Below the pieces are notes generated by a model. The model ran no database searches and had not been told where the DNA came from. It saw only the letters and a list, made by a program, of their open reading frames with translations. From Streptomyces sp. Tue 6430 (GTDB taxonomy: Bacteria > Actinomycetota > Actinomycetes > Streptomycetales > Streptomycetaceae), in assembly GCA_021568835.1 (NCBI GenBank), contig JAKGSH010000010.1, positions 2,976,001 through 3,040,000 of the forward strand: a DNA stretch of 64,000 bases, given 5' to 3'. The position numbers and the translations under genes are program-made. Positions 25,639-34,090 of the stretch are shown here, in pieces; positions within the stretch are counted from its first letter, which is position 1, and the number at the start of each line of letters is the position of its first letter.

Positions 25639-27282
25639 TCAGGAGCCCTGTCGCACCCATGTGCCGGCCCTGTGCTGGCCCTGTGAGTCGCGTTGCCAGT
25701 CGGTTTCGGGCGCGGGCCGGGGCACGGCGGGGGCGAGGGCGGGCAGGTGCACGGTGAAGGCGGTGTGTCCGGGCACGCTGTCGACGGTCACGGCGCCGCC
25801 GTGCGCGCCGGCGACGGCCTGCACGATGGCGAGGCCCAGGCCGGTGGAGCCGGTGGCGCGGGAGCGGGCGGAGTCGCCGCGGGCGAACCGTTCGAAGACG
25901 CGGGGGAGCAGGTCCGGCGGGATGCCCTGGCCGTTGTCCTGGACGTCCACGCACAGCCAGGGGCCGCGCCGCTGCACACGCGCGGTGACGGTCGTGCCCG
26001 GCGGTGTGTGGGTGCGGGCGTTGGCGAGCAGGTTGACGAGGACCTGTTGCAGACGGGCCGGGTCGGCGGAGACCAGGGCGGGTTCCTCGGGGAGTTCGAG
26101 GCGCCACACGTGGTCGGGTCCGGCGGCGCGGGCGTCGCTGACGGTGTCGATGACGAGGGGGACGAGGTCGGTCTGCTCGAACCGGAGCGGGCGGCCCGCG
26201 TCAAGGCGGGCGAGCAGCAGCAGGTCCTCCACGAGGAAGGTCATCCGGCCGGCCTCGGACTCGATCCGGCCCAGCGCGTGCCGGGTGTCGGGCCCGACCT
26301 GCTCGCGTCCGCGGCGGGTCAGTTCGGCGTACCCCCTGATGGAGGCCAGGGGGGTCCTGAGTTCGTGGCTGGCGTCCGCGACGAACTGGCGGACCCGCAT
26401 CTCGCTCTCCTGGCGGGCGTGCAGGGCGCCGTGGACGTGGTTCAGCATCCGGTTGAGCGCGGCGCCGACCTGGCCGACCTCGGTGTGCGGGTCGGTCTCG
26501 GACTCGGGGACCCGCTCGGAGAGGTTGACCTCACCGGTGTGCAGGGGGAGTTCGGAGACCCGGGTGGCGGTGGCGGCGACCTTGCGCAGGGGGCGGGTGG
26601 CCAGCCCGACGAGCACGTAGCCGGCGATGACGGCGGCACCGAGACCGGCGGCGGTGACGCTCAGTTCGACGATGATCAGGGTGTTGACGGTGCTGTTGGC
26701 GTCGTCGGTGGGCAGGGCGACGTAGTACGTGTCGCTGCCGTCCAGGCTGGTGACGTACGCGACGCGGTACTCACCGACACCCGGGACATCCACGGAGTGG
26801 GCCTTGCCGTCCTTCGCCACGGAGGCGAGAGCCGCCTTCTGCGCCGCGTCGAGGCTGCCGGCGGTCATGTTCTTGAAGACGCCGTTGCTGTCCTTCTCCT
26901 GTTCGGCGACGGCGGCACTGACGATCTTGCCGTTCTCCACGTACGCGGCGATGGTCCTGGGCTGCGTCGGGCCCTGCGTGACGAGCTTCGCGGCCCTGGC
27001 GCTCGCCGGCGTGTCGTCGTTCGCGCCGACCGGCGGGGTCCCGTCGGGCGGCTGCTTGCCGTCCATGCGGCCGCCCACCGCGCGCATGGCGGTCTCCCGC
27101 ACCTTGCCGTCCAGCTGCTCGTACAGGTGCGAGCGCAGGGCCAGGGTCGTCACCGTGCCGATCACCGCGCAGACCACCGCGATCAGCACCACCGACGCCA
27201 CGACGAGCCGGGTCCGCAGGGTGCGGGGCTTGCGGGGCTTCCCGGCCCGCCTCTGCGCGCGCGGCCGTCGGCGCCCGCTCAT
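25639..27282 (-). CDS. Two-component sensor histidine kinase
   Basis: A 547-residue membrane sensor. The N-terminal span (RLVVASVVLIAVVCAVIGTV) is followed by an extracytoplasmic region (about 50-190), a second span and a HAMP domain (about 210-265). The phosphoacceptor box SHELRTPLASIRGY is near residue 304, then comes an HATPase domain with N, G1 and G2 boxes (LVNLLANARTHTPPG, VQDNGQGIPPDLL, GSTGLGLAIVQAV). The ATG at 27282 overlaps the response-regulator stop. The operon suggests that envelope signals control the two glycosyltransferases. Confidence 0.93.
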   Translation of the reverse strand: MSGRRRPRAQRRAGKPRKPRTLRTRLVVASVVLIAVVCAVIGTVTTLALRSHLYEQLDGKVRETAMRAVGGRMDGKQPPDGTPPVGANDDTPASARAAKLVTQGPTQPRTIAAYVENGKIVSAAVAEQEKDSNGVFKNMTAGSLDAAQKAALASVAKDGKAHSVDVPGVGEYRVAYVTSLDGSDTYYVALPTDDANSTVNTLIIVELSVTAAGLGAAVIAGYVLVGLATRPLRKVAATATRVSELPLHTGEVNLSERVPESETDPHTEVGQVGAALNRMLNHVHGALHARQESEMRVRQFVADASHELRTPLASIRGYAELTRRGREQVGPDTRHALGRIESEAGRMTFLVEDLLLLARLDAGRPLRFEQTDLVPLVIDTVSDARAAGPDHVWRLELPEEPALVSADPARLQQVLVNLLANARTHTPPGTTVTARVQRRGPWLCVDVQDNGQGIPPDLLPRVFERFARGDSARSRATGSTGLGLAIVQAVAGAHGGAVTVDSVPGHTAFTVHLPALAPAVPRPAPETDWQRDSQGQHRAGTWVRQGS

Positions 27283-28031
27283 GACGCGGCGGGCTTGATC
27301 AGGTAACCGGCGCCGCGCCGCGTGTGGATCATCGGCTCGCGCCCCGCGTCGATCTTGCGCCGCAGGTACGAGATGTACAGCTCGACCACGTTGGCCTGGC
27401 CGCCGAAGTCGTACGACCAGACGCGGTCCAGTATCTGGGCCTTGCTGAGCACCCGCCGCGGGTTGCGCATCAGGAAGCGCAGCAGCTCGAACTCGGTGGC
27501 GGTGAGGTGGATGTTGTCGCCTCCCCGCGAGACCTCGTGGCTGTCCTCGTCCAGGGTGAGGTCGCCGACGACGAGCACCGACTCGGAGCGGCGGTCGGCG
27601 GCGCCGGAGCGGCGGATGAGCCCGCGCAGCCGGGCCACGACCTCCTCCAGGGAGAACGGCTTGGTGACGTAGTCGTCGCCGCCGGCGGTGAGGCCGGCGA
27701 TCCGGTCCTCCACGGCGTCCTTGGCGGTGAGGAACAGGACGGGGACGTCGGGCAGCTCCCGGCGCAGCCGGCCGAGGACGGTCAGCCCGTCCATGTCGGG
27801 CAGCATCATGTCCAGGACGACGGCGTCGGGCCGGAACTCGCGGGCGGTCTGGACGGCGCCCGTGCCGTCACCGGCGCTCCGGATCTGCCATCCCTCGTAG
27901 CGCAGGGCCATGGACAGCAGTTCGGTGATCGACAGCTCGTCGTCCACCACAAGCACTCGGACGGGGCTCCCGTCCGGCCTCAGCAGTTCGGTGCGCCCCT
28001 GGGGCGAGGTCGTGGTCATGCAGGACACCAT
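27279..28031 (-). CDS. OmpR/PhoB-type response regulator
   Basis: A 250-residue regulator with a receiver domain (VLVVDDELSITELL, phosphoacceptor D in AVVLDMMLPDMDG, switch lysine in LPFSLEEV-type TKPFSLEEVVARL) and a C-terminal winged helix (TEFELLRFLMRNPRRVLSKA, ELYISYLRRKID). The ATG at 28031 has AGAGGA about seven bases upstream. The inner ATG at 28019 (MTTTSPQ) is an alternative. It heads the operon RR-HK-GT2-GT39. Inverted and repeated TTCCCTGAG motifs upstream may be its own binding sites. Confidence 0.93.
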   Translation of the reverse strand: MVSCMTTTSPQGRTELLRPDGSPVRVLVVDDELSITELLSMALRYEGWQIRSAGDGTGAVQTAREFRPDAVVLDMMLPDMDGLTVLGRLRRELPDVPVLFLTAKDAVEDRIAGLTAGGDDYVTKPFSLEEVVARLRGLIRRSGAADRRSESVLVVGDLTLDEDSHEVSRGGDNIHLTATEFELLRFLMRNPRRVLSKAQILDRVWSYDFGGQANVVELYISYLRRKIDAGREPMIHTRRGAGYLIKPAAS

Positions 28032-28071
28032 GTCGGGGTCCTCTGAGAACACGCTTTCCCCCGTCTGTGAT

Positions 28072-28105
28072 TTCCCTGAGAAACACACAGGAACCTCTCA
28101 GGGAA
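28072..28105. promoter_or_regulatory. Inverted repeat TTCCCTGAGA/TCTCAGGGAA upstream of the response-regulator gene
   Basis: Perfect 10-bp arms separated by 14 bp, about 40 bases before the response-regulator start. A third TTCCCTGAG occurs at 28234-28242. This is a candidate autoregulatory binding site of the response regulator. Confidence 0.5.
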
Positions 28106-28210
28106 GCACGGTGGGCCGCGCGGGCCGGCGCCCCGTCCGTCCGCGTCCGCCCCGGTGGAGCGGCCGGGACGGTCCTGTGGAGCGCGCGGCTCCGTGCGGC
28201 GGACCCCTGC

Positions 28211-28249
28211 GGGTTTCCGGGAGTTCCTGGGAGTTCCCTGAGGAAACCC
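28211..28249. terminator. Hairpin GGGTTTCC...GGAAACCC after the hydrolase gene
   Basis: 8-bp perfect outer arms enclose two GGGAGTTCC(C)T direct repeats. It lies 40 bases beyond the stop of the minus-strand hydrolase gene and could be its terminator. It also contains a copy of the TTCCCTGAG motif, so a regulatory role for the next operon is possible. Confidence 0.5.
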
Positions 28250-28288
28250 GCCGGGTACGGAGCCGCCCGGTCCGGAGCCGCCCGGGGC

Positions 28289-29272
28289 TCAGTGCGGGAG
28301 GACGGCGAGCCACTCGACGAGGAGGCGGTTGAGGTCCTCGGGCCGCTCCTGCTGGATCCAGTGGCCGCAGCCGTCGAGCAGGTGGGAGGAGACCAGGCCG
28401 GGCAGGGTGGTGGCGTGGGCGTCGATCGCGTCGGCGAGCCAGGTGGTGGAGGCGTCCAGGCGGCCGGCGACGAACAGGGAGGGCTGGGTGACGGGGGCGC
28501 CGTCGTGGTCGGCGAGGTCCTCCCAGTCCCGGTCCATGTTCCGGTAGCGGGCCAGCGCCCCGCTCAGCCCGGTCCGCTCGAACTCCGCCGCGTGGAAGTC
28601 GAGTTCCTCCTCGCCGAGCCAGCCGGGCAGCCGGCCGACGGGGAAGCGGTCGCGCATCCGGCCGCCGCGGGGCACGAAGTACGGGCTCGGCGCGTCGGGG
28701 GCGGGCATGGTGTCGGCGGACAGGGCCGCGTAGAAGCCGGCGAGCCAGCCGCGTACGTCGGGCTCGATCTCGGCCTCGGCCCGGCCGGGCTCCTGGAAGT
28801 AGGAGACGTAGAACTCCTCCTGGGCGCCCGCCATCCGCGCGAAGACCTCGCTGGGCCGCGGTCCGCCGCGGGGCGCGTAGGGGACGCCGAGCAGTCCGAC
28901 CGCGCGGAAGACGTCCGGGCGCAGCAGCGCGGAGTGGGCGGCGACGGACGAGCCCCAGTCGTGGCCGACGACCACCGCGCGCTCCTCGCCGAGGGCGCGC
29001 ACCACGGCGGCGTTGTCCTCGACCAGTTCCCGCATGCGGTACGCCTCCGGGGCGGCGGGCCGGGAGGAGCGGCCGTACCCCCTGACGTCGAGGGCGGCCG
29101 CGCGGTACCCGGCGGCCGCGAGGGCGGGCAGCTGGTGGCGCCAGGAGTACCAGGACTCGGGGAATCCGTGCACGAGGAGCACCAGCGGGCCGGTGCCCTG
29201 CTCCACGAGATGGATCCGGCCCGCGGGGGAGGGAACGGTCCGGTGGACGACGTCCAAGGTCTGCTGCGGCAT
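28289..29272 (-). CDS. Alpha/beta hydrolase, epoxide-hydrolase type
   Basis: A 327-residue enzyme. The oxyanion-hole motif HGFPESWYSW, the nucleophile elbow VVGHDWGSSVAAH (Asp nucleophile) and a cap domain with YRNMDRDWEDL fit soluble epoxide hydrolases or haloalkane-dehalogenase-like enzymes. The C-terminal LDGCGHWIQQERPEDLNRLL carries the catalytic His. The ATG at 29272 has a GGAG six bases upstream. No functional link to neighbours is apparent. Confidence 0.9.
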   Translation of the reverse strand: MPQQTLDVVHRTVPSPAGRIHLVEQGTGPLVLLVHGFPESWYSWRHQLPALAAAGYRAAALDVRGYGRSSRPAAPEAYRMRELVEDNAAVVRALGEERAVVVGHDWGSSVAAHSALLRPDVFRAVGLLGVPYAPRGGPRPSEVFARMAGAQEEFYVSYFQEPGRAEAEIEPDVRGWLAGFYAALSADTMPAPDAPSPYFVPRGGRMRDRFPVGRLPGWLGEEELDFHAAEFERTGLSGALARYRNMDRDWEDLADHDGAPVTQPSLFVAGRLDASTTWLADAIDAHATTLPGLVSSHLLDGCGHWIQQERPEDLNRLLVEWLAVLPH

Positions 29273-29509
29273 GAGAGCTCCAGAAGTCCGGGCCCGGAAG
29301 GTGCCGGGCCGTCCGACGGCGGGGCCGTCCCCGTCCGGCCGCGGGGCCCGCCCCCGCCGGTGGAGTCCGTCCGGGCGGGGCCCCGTCACCGGCATCCTGC
29401 GGGGGCGCTCCGCAACGGTGCGAGGGGACTTGCCGGTTCGGCAAAACCGGGGTGGGGGCGAAGACCGGTTCGCGGGGCTGTCACCGGGTCGCCGCGGCCG
29501 GCCCGGTCC

Positions 29510-30388
29510 TCAGAACAGCTCGTTCTGGAGGGATGCCGTCGGCTTTCCGAACTCCCGCACCGGCATGCTCGTCCCGGCCGTCTCCCCGGCCGGGACGAGT
29601 TCCCAGCCCCGCAGCAGCCGGGTGTCCAGCACGACGACCCCCGCCGCCGTCGCCAGATGCAGATCCGGGCCGGCGGCGGCGACCAGTTCCCCGCTCACCG
29701 AGCCCCCGGCGACCAGCTCGCTCACCGCGCCGACGGCCGCCGGCGCCCCCGCGAGGCCGAAGACCCCCACGTGGTCGACGGCCCGGAAGGGCTCCCGTGC
29801 CAACGACTCTGGCCAGCCGTCCAGTCCGGCCGCCCTGGCGTGCAACTCACTTATCTCCAGCGCCCGTTCCCCCTCCTCGCGGGGCAACTCGGCCCGGACG
29901 GCCCGCTTCTCGGCATACGGGACCCGGTCCGGGACGCGCAGCGCGGCCCGCAGCAGTTCCTCCGTGCGCCGGGCGGCCATGAGAGGGCCGGTGCCGAGCC
30001 AGCTGAAGGAGACGGCACCCTGCTCCAGCAGCCGTGCCGGCCCCCGCCCGGCCGCGGTGATCCCGACCTTGACCAGGCCGGGCCCGAACCAGGCCAGGTA
30101 CACGCGGTAGGGCCGCGGGTCGTCGGCGACGCCGTCCGCGGCGACGGAGTGCGCCCGGTCCAGCCGCCCGCACTCCTCGCAGCGCGCCCCCGTGCCGCGC
30201 GCCGGCACCACCGCCCGCACCGGGCACGGGTGTCCCCGGGCACCCGCGCACGTCCGCACACCCCCCTCCGCGACCCCGAAGGCCACCCGCTTCCCCCACG
30301 ACAGCGGGCTGCGACGCCCCCCGTCCCACAGCAGCTCGGGCCCCGCCCCCGACCAGCGCAGCCCCGCGCACTTCCATGCCTGTGCCAT
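29510..30388 (-). CDS. DUF2797-family protein
   Basis: A 292-residue protein. It has a cysteine region (RTCAGARGHPCPV, GARCEECGRLDRAH) likely to bind zinc, followed by a conserved YRVYLAWFGPGLVKVGIT block and RLLEQGAVSFSWLGTG. The YLAWF...KVGIT pattern resembles the start of a GIY-YIG fold. The family's function is not established. Start at ATG 30388. The gap between it and the hydrolase start (29273-29509) has no gene. Confidence 0.8.
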   Translation of the reverse strand: MAQAWKCAGLRWSGAGPELLWDGGRRSPLSWGKRVAFGVAEGGVRTCAGARGHPCPVRAVVPARGTGARCEECGRLDRAHSVAADGVADDPRPYRVYLAWFGPGLVKVGITAAGRGPARLLEQGAVSFSWLGTGPLMAARRTEELLRAALRVPDRVPYAEKRAVRAELPREEGERALEISELHARAAGLDGWPESLAREPFRAVDHVGVFGLAGAPAAVGAVSELVAGGSVSGELVAAAGPDLHLATAAGVVVLDTRLLRGWELVPAGETAGTSMPVREFGKPTASLQNELF

Positions 30389-30545
30389 CACCCACCACGG
30401 TAGGCGCCACCACTGACAACGCCCCCGCGGTCACCCGCCGGGAGGACGGACCGGCCGACAGCCCGGGGACGACCACGGCGGAGCCGGTTCCGCCGGCCCG
30501 GCCGACGGGACCGACCCGGCCGACGGGGCCCGGGGGCGGGCGGGA

Positions 30546-31091
30546 TCAGGACCGCCGTCCCCCGAACTCCCACTCGTGGACCTCGATGCCGGCGTACCGG
30601 TCCGCGGTCAGCACGGCGCGCGCCGCGTCCGGGTCCGGGGCGCGGAGCAGCACCGCCGTACCGAGCCAGGCGCCGCCGTCGTCGGACAGCAGCGGCCCGT
30701 ACGCGATCAGCTCGTCGCGGTCGTCCGGTACGTCGAGGTCGGCGGCCTCTCCCGCACCGAGCCCGAGGACCAGGTACCGCTCGCCCCCGTCCCGGCCACC
30801 GGGGAAGTCCCACATCGTTCGCCCCAGCAGGTTGCGCCACCGCCGCAGCAGCACGTCCCGGTAGGCGCCGGCCTGGTAGCCCGGCTCGTCGAACGCGAAC
30901 GCCCGCGCGGCGGCCGGGTCCGGCAGGTCGACGATGTGCACGCTGCCGCTGAGCACGCCCTCGTCGAAGGTCGGCCCCCGGGCGATCAGCTCCGCCTCGT
31001 ACCGGTCCATGTAGGACCAGTGCTCCTCCACCAACTCGGTGCGCAGTGCGAGGGAGCCGGGCCGGTCGCGGTGATGACAGAAGAACTCCAT
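30546..31091 (-). CDS. YCII-related domain protein
   Basis: A 181-residue protein with a YciI-like ferredoxin fold in the first 95 residues (MEFFCHHRDRPGSLALR, GSVHIVDLPDPAAARAFAF). A second, related half (about 100-181: RYLVLGLGAGEAADLDVPDD, GTAVLLRAPDPDAARAVL) follows, so it may be an internal duplication. YCII proteins are small enzymes or ligand binders of mostly unknown function. Confidence 0.8.
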   Translation of the reverse strand: MEFFCHHRDRPGSLALRTELVEEHWSYMDRYEAELIARGPTFDEGVLSGSVHIVDLPDPAAARAFAFDEPGYQAGAYRDVLLRRWRNLLGRTMWDFPGGRDGGERYLVLGLGAGEAADLDVPDDRDELIAYGPLLSDDGGAWLGTAVLLRAPDPDAARAVLTADRYAGIEVHEWEFGGRRS

Positions 31092-31187
31092 GCGCCCAGT
31101 CTCGGCGACTGCCCCGCGGGCCGGGGCCGAACGGCCGAGTCGCCGTCCGCCGTCCGCCGTCGCGCGAACCGGTCCGGGCGGAGGACG

Positions 31188-31838
31188 TCAGGCGGCGACG
31201 CGGGCGGCGAGCCGCCTGGCCTTCTCGGCGGCGTCGGCCAGCGCGCGCTCACGGGACGCCTCCGCGAGGGGGACCAGGTCCGCCATCGCCGGGTTGACGG
31301 CGGCCAGGGTCAGCTCGGGCACGATGAAGTCGACCTCGGCGCCGACCATCTCGACCAGGACGGCCTCGAGGTAGTTCTGCACGTACTCGAAGCCCTCGCG
31401 CGGGGTGCCCGGCGCGTAGGAGCCGCCCCGGCTGGCGACGACGGTGATCGGGAGGCCCTTGAGGGTCGAGTCGGGCCCGGCCGTGCGGCCCATCAGGAGG
31501 ACCTGGTCGAGCCAGGCCTTGAGGGTCGAGGGGATGGTGAAGTTGTACATCGGGGCGCCGATCAGCACGGCGTCCGCCTCCTCCAGCTCCTCCACCAGCT
31601 TCAGCCGCTCGGCGAACGCCGCGGCCTGCTCCGGGGTGTGGGTGGCCGGGTCGGCGAAGCCGGCCGAGGCGGCGAGGGCGTCCAGGTGCGGGACGGGTTC
31701 CGCGGAGAGGTCGCGGTAGTTCACGGTGCCCTGCGGGTGCTGCTCCTCCCACGACTTGCGGAAGGCCTCCGTCACCGCGCGGGACGCGGAGGCGGAGGCG
31801 GGGAGCAGCGACGAGTCCAGGTGCAGCAGCGTGGCCAT
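31188..31838 (-). CDS. azoR: FMN-dependent NADH-azoreductase/quinone reductase
   Basis: A 216-residue flavodoxin-like reductase. Features are the N-terminal LLHLDSSLLPASASASRAVT phosphate-binding region, MYNFTIPSTLKAWLDQVL and the RGGSYAPGTPREGFEYVQNY segment, as in AzoR. It reduces quinones, azo dyes and related electrophiles with NAD(P)H. The ATG at 31838 has TTGGAG seven bases upstream. It is divergent from an HxlR regulator, a common pairing in electrophile stress response. Confidence 0.9.
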   Translation of the reverse strand: MATLLHLDSSLLPASASASRAVTEAFRKSWEEQHPQGTVNYRDLSAEPVPHLDALAASAGFADPATHTPEQAAAFAERLKLVEELEEADAVLIGAPMYNFTIPSTLKAWLDQVLLMGRTAGPDSTLKGLPITVVASRGGSYAPGTPREGFEYVQNYLEAVLVEMVGAEVDFIVPELTLAAVNPAMADLVPLAEASRERALADAAEKARRLAARVAA

Positions 31839-31956
31839 GGGGCACTCCAAGGTGAGAATACGTTTCCGTAGGCAGCTATCAATAACTACGTGACAACTAA
31901 TAGCACAGCTACTTACTTTTTTTCACCCCCAAACGGCAGAGCGGTACCCTGAGGGC

Positions 31957-32316
31957 ATGGCGGAAACGAGGACGGATCACGAGCCGGGGGCGTGCAGCCG
32001 GGTCGGCGACGGCATCACCAGCGTCTTCGGGCTGCTCGGGAAGCGCTGGACGGGCATGATCGTGGCCGCGCTGATGCAGGGCCCGGTCCACTTCGCCGTG
32101 CTGCGCCGCGGCATCCCCGGCATCAGCGAACGCATGCTGTCCGACCGCCTGACCGAACTGGGCGCCGCCGGTCTCGTGGTGCGCGAGGTCGACGAGGGCC
32201 CCCCGCTCCGCGTCTCGTACCGCCTGACCGACGCCGGGACCGCCTTGGGCCCCGCCCTCCAGGAACTGGGCCGCTGGGCGGAGAAACACCTGCTCAAGAC
32301 GGACGGCGCCTGCTGA
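31957..32316 (+). CDS. HxlR-family regulator
   Basis: A 119-residue winged-helix regulator. Signatures are the LLGKRWTGMIVAALMQGPVH block, the recognition helix GISERMLSDRLTELGAAGLV and the wing RVSYRLTDAG. The single Cys near the N-terminus (PGACSRVGDGI) is where redox-sensing HxlR members carry their reactive cysteine. The AT-rich intergenic region (31839-31956) with GTAG/CTAC dyads is the probable shared operator with azoR. Confidence 0.9.
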   Translation: MAETRTDHEPGACSRVGDGITSVFGLLGKRWTGMIVAALMQGPVHFAVLRRGIPGISERMLSDRLTELGAAGLVVREVDEGPPLRVSYRLTDAGTALGPALQELGRWAEKHLLKTDGAC

Positions 32317-32827
32317 GGCAGCTTCCGGAACCGGGCGTGCCGGTGCGTACGGGTGCGGCGCCCCGGGGACACCGGATCCGCACCGGGGGACGCGGTCGGC
32401 GGGAGGGCGGCCGGATCGGACTCAGGCCCGTCGGCCCGCCGGAGTGATCACGGCGCGGCCGGCAGTCGGCGCGGAGAGGGGTTTGCGGTGCCGCGGTCCG
32501 GGGCGTTCGCGCGGACCCGCACGCTGCGGGCTTCCGACCGGCTGACCGGGCCGAAGTCGTGCGGGGGCACCGGCGGGGCGGTGGGCCCGCGTCCCGACCG
32601 GCCGCGCACGTCACGGCCACGCACGTCACGGCCGGGCGAGTCCCACCCGCCCGGCTCAGGCGCCGCCGACGAGCAGCACCGCGGCCCCGGCCGCCCTCGT
32701 CGAAGACCCGCGTGGCTCGTGGGACCGGGCCGGGGCGGGGCAGGGACCGGGTCGGGGGCCGGGCCGGAACCGGGGGCCGGGGCGGAGGCCGGGGCAGGAC
32801 CGCGGGCCGGACAGCCCCGGGTGGGAC
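32317..32827. other. Intergenic stretch without a supportable gene
   Basis: About 510 bases of GC-rich sequence. Open frames have skewed composition and no motifs. A GGGGCCGG-type repeat lies at about 32755-32790. No RNA gene or hairpin of note was recognised. Confidence 0.5.
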
Positions 32828-33042
32828 CTAGGCGGACCTGCGCCGAGCCGGACGCCGGTCGGGGACGAACTCCGGTACGTCTTCGAGCGGGAAGTGGTCG
32901 TTCTCCGCGAACTCCGCGAAGTCTCCGAAGTCCGGTGCCTGGAAGGGGTTCGCCGCCGGGGGCGGCGAGGTCGCGAGGGAACTGCGCGGCGCTCCTTCCG
33001 GAGCGGAGAACAGCGAGGTCGAGTCGATGAGAGGACTCCCAT
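32828..33042 (-). pseudogene. Small acidic conserved-looking ORF with an apparent frameshift at its start
   Basis: One frame encodes a plausible protein, with LIDSTSLFSAPEGAPRSS near the start, FQAPDFGDFAEFAENDHF in the middle, VPEFVPDRRPARRRSA at the end and a TAG at 32828. It has no start codon in frame. An ATG at 33042 (MGV...) is one base out of frame and would join as MGVPLIDSTS if one C were restored at about 33030-33036. Repaired length would be 71 residues. No function is recognised. Confidence 0.45.
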
Positions 33043-33094
33043 TCGTTACAGGTCCGTGAGGAAGCCGGAGTGCCGTGGGCGGGCACCGCGGGTT

Positions 33095-33316
33095 CTACAG
33101 CTTGGTCAGCTTGGGGTACGGGGTGAGGATCCGGTGTTGCGCCGAGCCGAAATCGACGAGGACCGCGATTCCTTCCTCGATACCGATCACCCGGCCGAGG
33201 CCGTGCACGTCGTGCGTGACCTGGTCACCCACGGCGAAGTGCTTGGGCGGCGGCGCGACCGGAGCCTTGAAGGGGCTGGTGGGCAGATGGCGCTTCGATG
33301 CAGCAGGCTTTGTCAT
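33095..33316 (-). CDS. Small CarD-like/Tudor-type conserved protein
   Basis: 73 residues beginning MTKPAASKRHLPTSPFK. The core HFAVGDQVTHDVHGLGRVIG and AVLVDFGSAQHRIL resemble the beta-barrel of CarD/Tudor-like domains, which bind RNA polymerase or nucleic acid in other proteins. The same frame stays open upstream (to 33463) with a hydrophobic stretch, FAGFALMTAVYAVKGVHLL, so a longer product cannot be excluded. The shorter start is preferred for its normal composition. Confidence 0.7.
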   Translation of the reverse strand: MTKPAASKRHLPTSPFKAPVAPPPKHFAVGDQVTHDVHGLGRVIGIEEGIAVLVDFGSAQHRILTPYPKLTKL

Positions 33317-33522
33317 TGCCCCCAGTATGCGCCTGCCCGCGGCCGCCCGGCAGCGCTCGAACGCCTCTTCCGTCTCCCGGCGGGGCTTCCGCCGGTCAGG
33401 CCGTGGGGCGCGGCGGCGGGCGCGGAGCAGGTGGACGCCCTTCACGGCGTAGACGGCGGTCATGAGCGCGAAGCCGGCGAACGGGAGGAGCGCCCTGGGC
33501 GTCGATGCACCGGTCGACGTCG

Positions 33523-33555
33523 AAGGCCCCGCCGGACGAACCGGCGGGGCCTTCG
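33523..33555 (-). terminator. Terminator after tRNA-Arg
   Basis: Inverted repeat GAAGGCCCCGCCGG/CCGGCGGGGCCTTC with a short loop, just downstream (minus strand) of the tRNA-Arg 3' end. Confidence 0.75.
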
Positions 33556-33562
33556 ATCTGTG

Positions 33563-33635
33563 TGCACTCGGCAGGATTCGAACCTGCAACCTTCTGATCC
33601 GTAGTCAGATGCTCTATCCGTTAAGCTACGAGTGC
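33563..33635 (-). tRNA. tRNA-Arg (anticodon ACG)
   Basis: A 73-nt cloverleaf on the minus strand. Acceptor GCACTCG pairs with CGAGTGC (discriminator A). The anticodon stem TCTGA/TCAGA carries loop CTACGGA, so the anticodon is ACG. The T-arm is GCAGG-TTCGAAT-CCTGC. CCA is not encoded. Confidence 0.95.
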
Positions 33636-33803
33636 TTGTTCTTCTTTTGTTTTCCGTCTCCGCTCCCGGCCCTTGCGGCCCGCTCCCGGCGACAGGAAGA
33701 ACATTACATGACTGCCGCCGCCATGTGAAATCCGATTCCCCTACCCCTTGTGACCTGCGAGAAAGCCCGATCCGGGGGGTGCGGAACAGGAGTCCGGGAA
33801 CGA

Positions 33804-33836
33804 CGAAGCCCCGGTCACGGAGGACCGGGGCTTCGA
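33804..33836 (-). terminator. Terminator after tRNA-Ser(GCU)
   Basis: Inverted repeat GAAGCCCCGGTC/GACCGGGGCTTC around a short loop, just beyond the 3' end of the minus-strand tRNA-Ser. Confidence 0.75.
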
Positions 33837-33843
33837 AGTGGAG

Positions 33844-33934
33844 CGGAGGCGGAGGGATTTGAACCCTCGATGGGATTGAAGTCCCAAACCGCATTAGCAG
33901 TGCGGCGCCATAGACCGGACTAGGCGACGCCTCC
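33844..33934 (-). tRNA. tRNA-Ser (anticodon GCT)
   Basis: A 91-nt class II tRNA with a long variable arm. Acceptor GGAGGCG/CGCCTCC, anticodon stem CCGCA/TGCGG with loop CTGCTAA, T-arm GAGGG-TTCAAAT-CCCTC. Its 3' end resembles, but is not identical to, the tRNA-Ser fragment at the AICE-1 attachment site. No element is inserted here. Confidence 0.95.
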
Positions 33935-34090
33935 ACACAGCCGCTCGCGTGTCTGCGAGTGGCGCGTGCAGATGATGACACAGTCGAGCGTCGTGTCACC
34001 AATCGGCGTCCACGGTACTAGGCGGGCGGCCCGCAGGGCAAAGGCATTCGCCGGGCGGAACGTCGCCGGGGGTGGGGCGTTAGGCAGGTC

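Noticed and set aside
33320-33463. Separate small membrane protein gene upstream of the CarD-like gene
   Set aside because: Its frame runs straight into the CarD-like gene without a stop. A hydrophobic stretch is present but no independent gene end can be shown.
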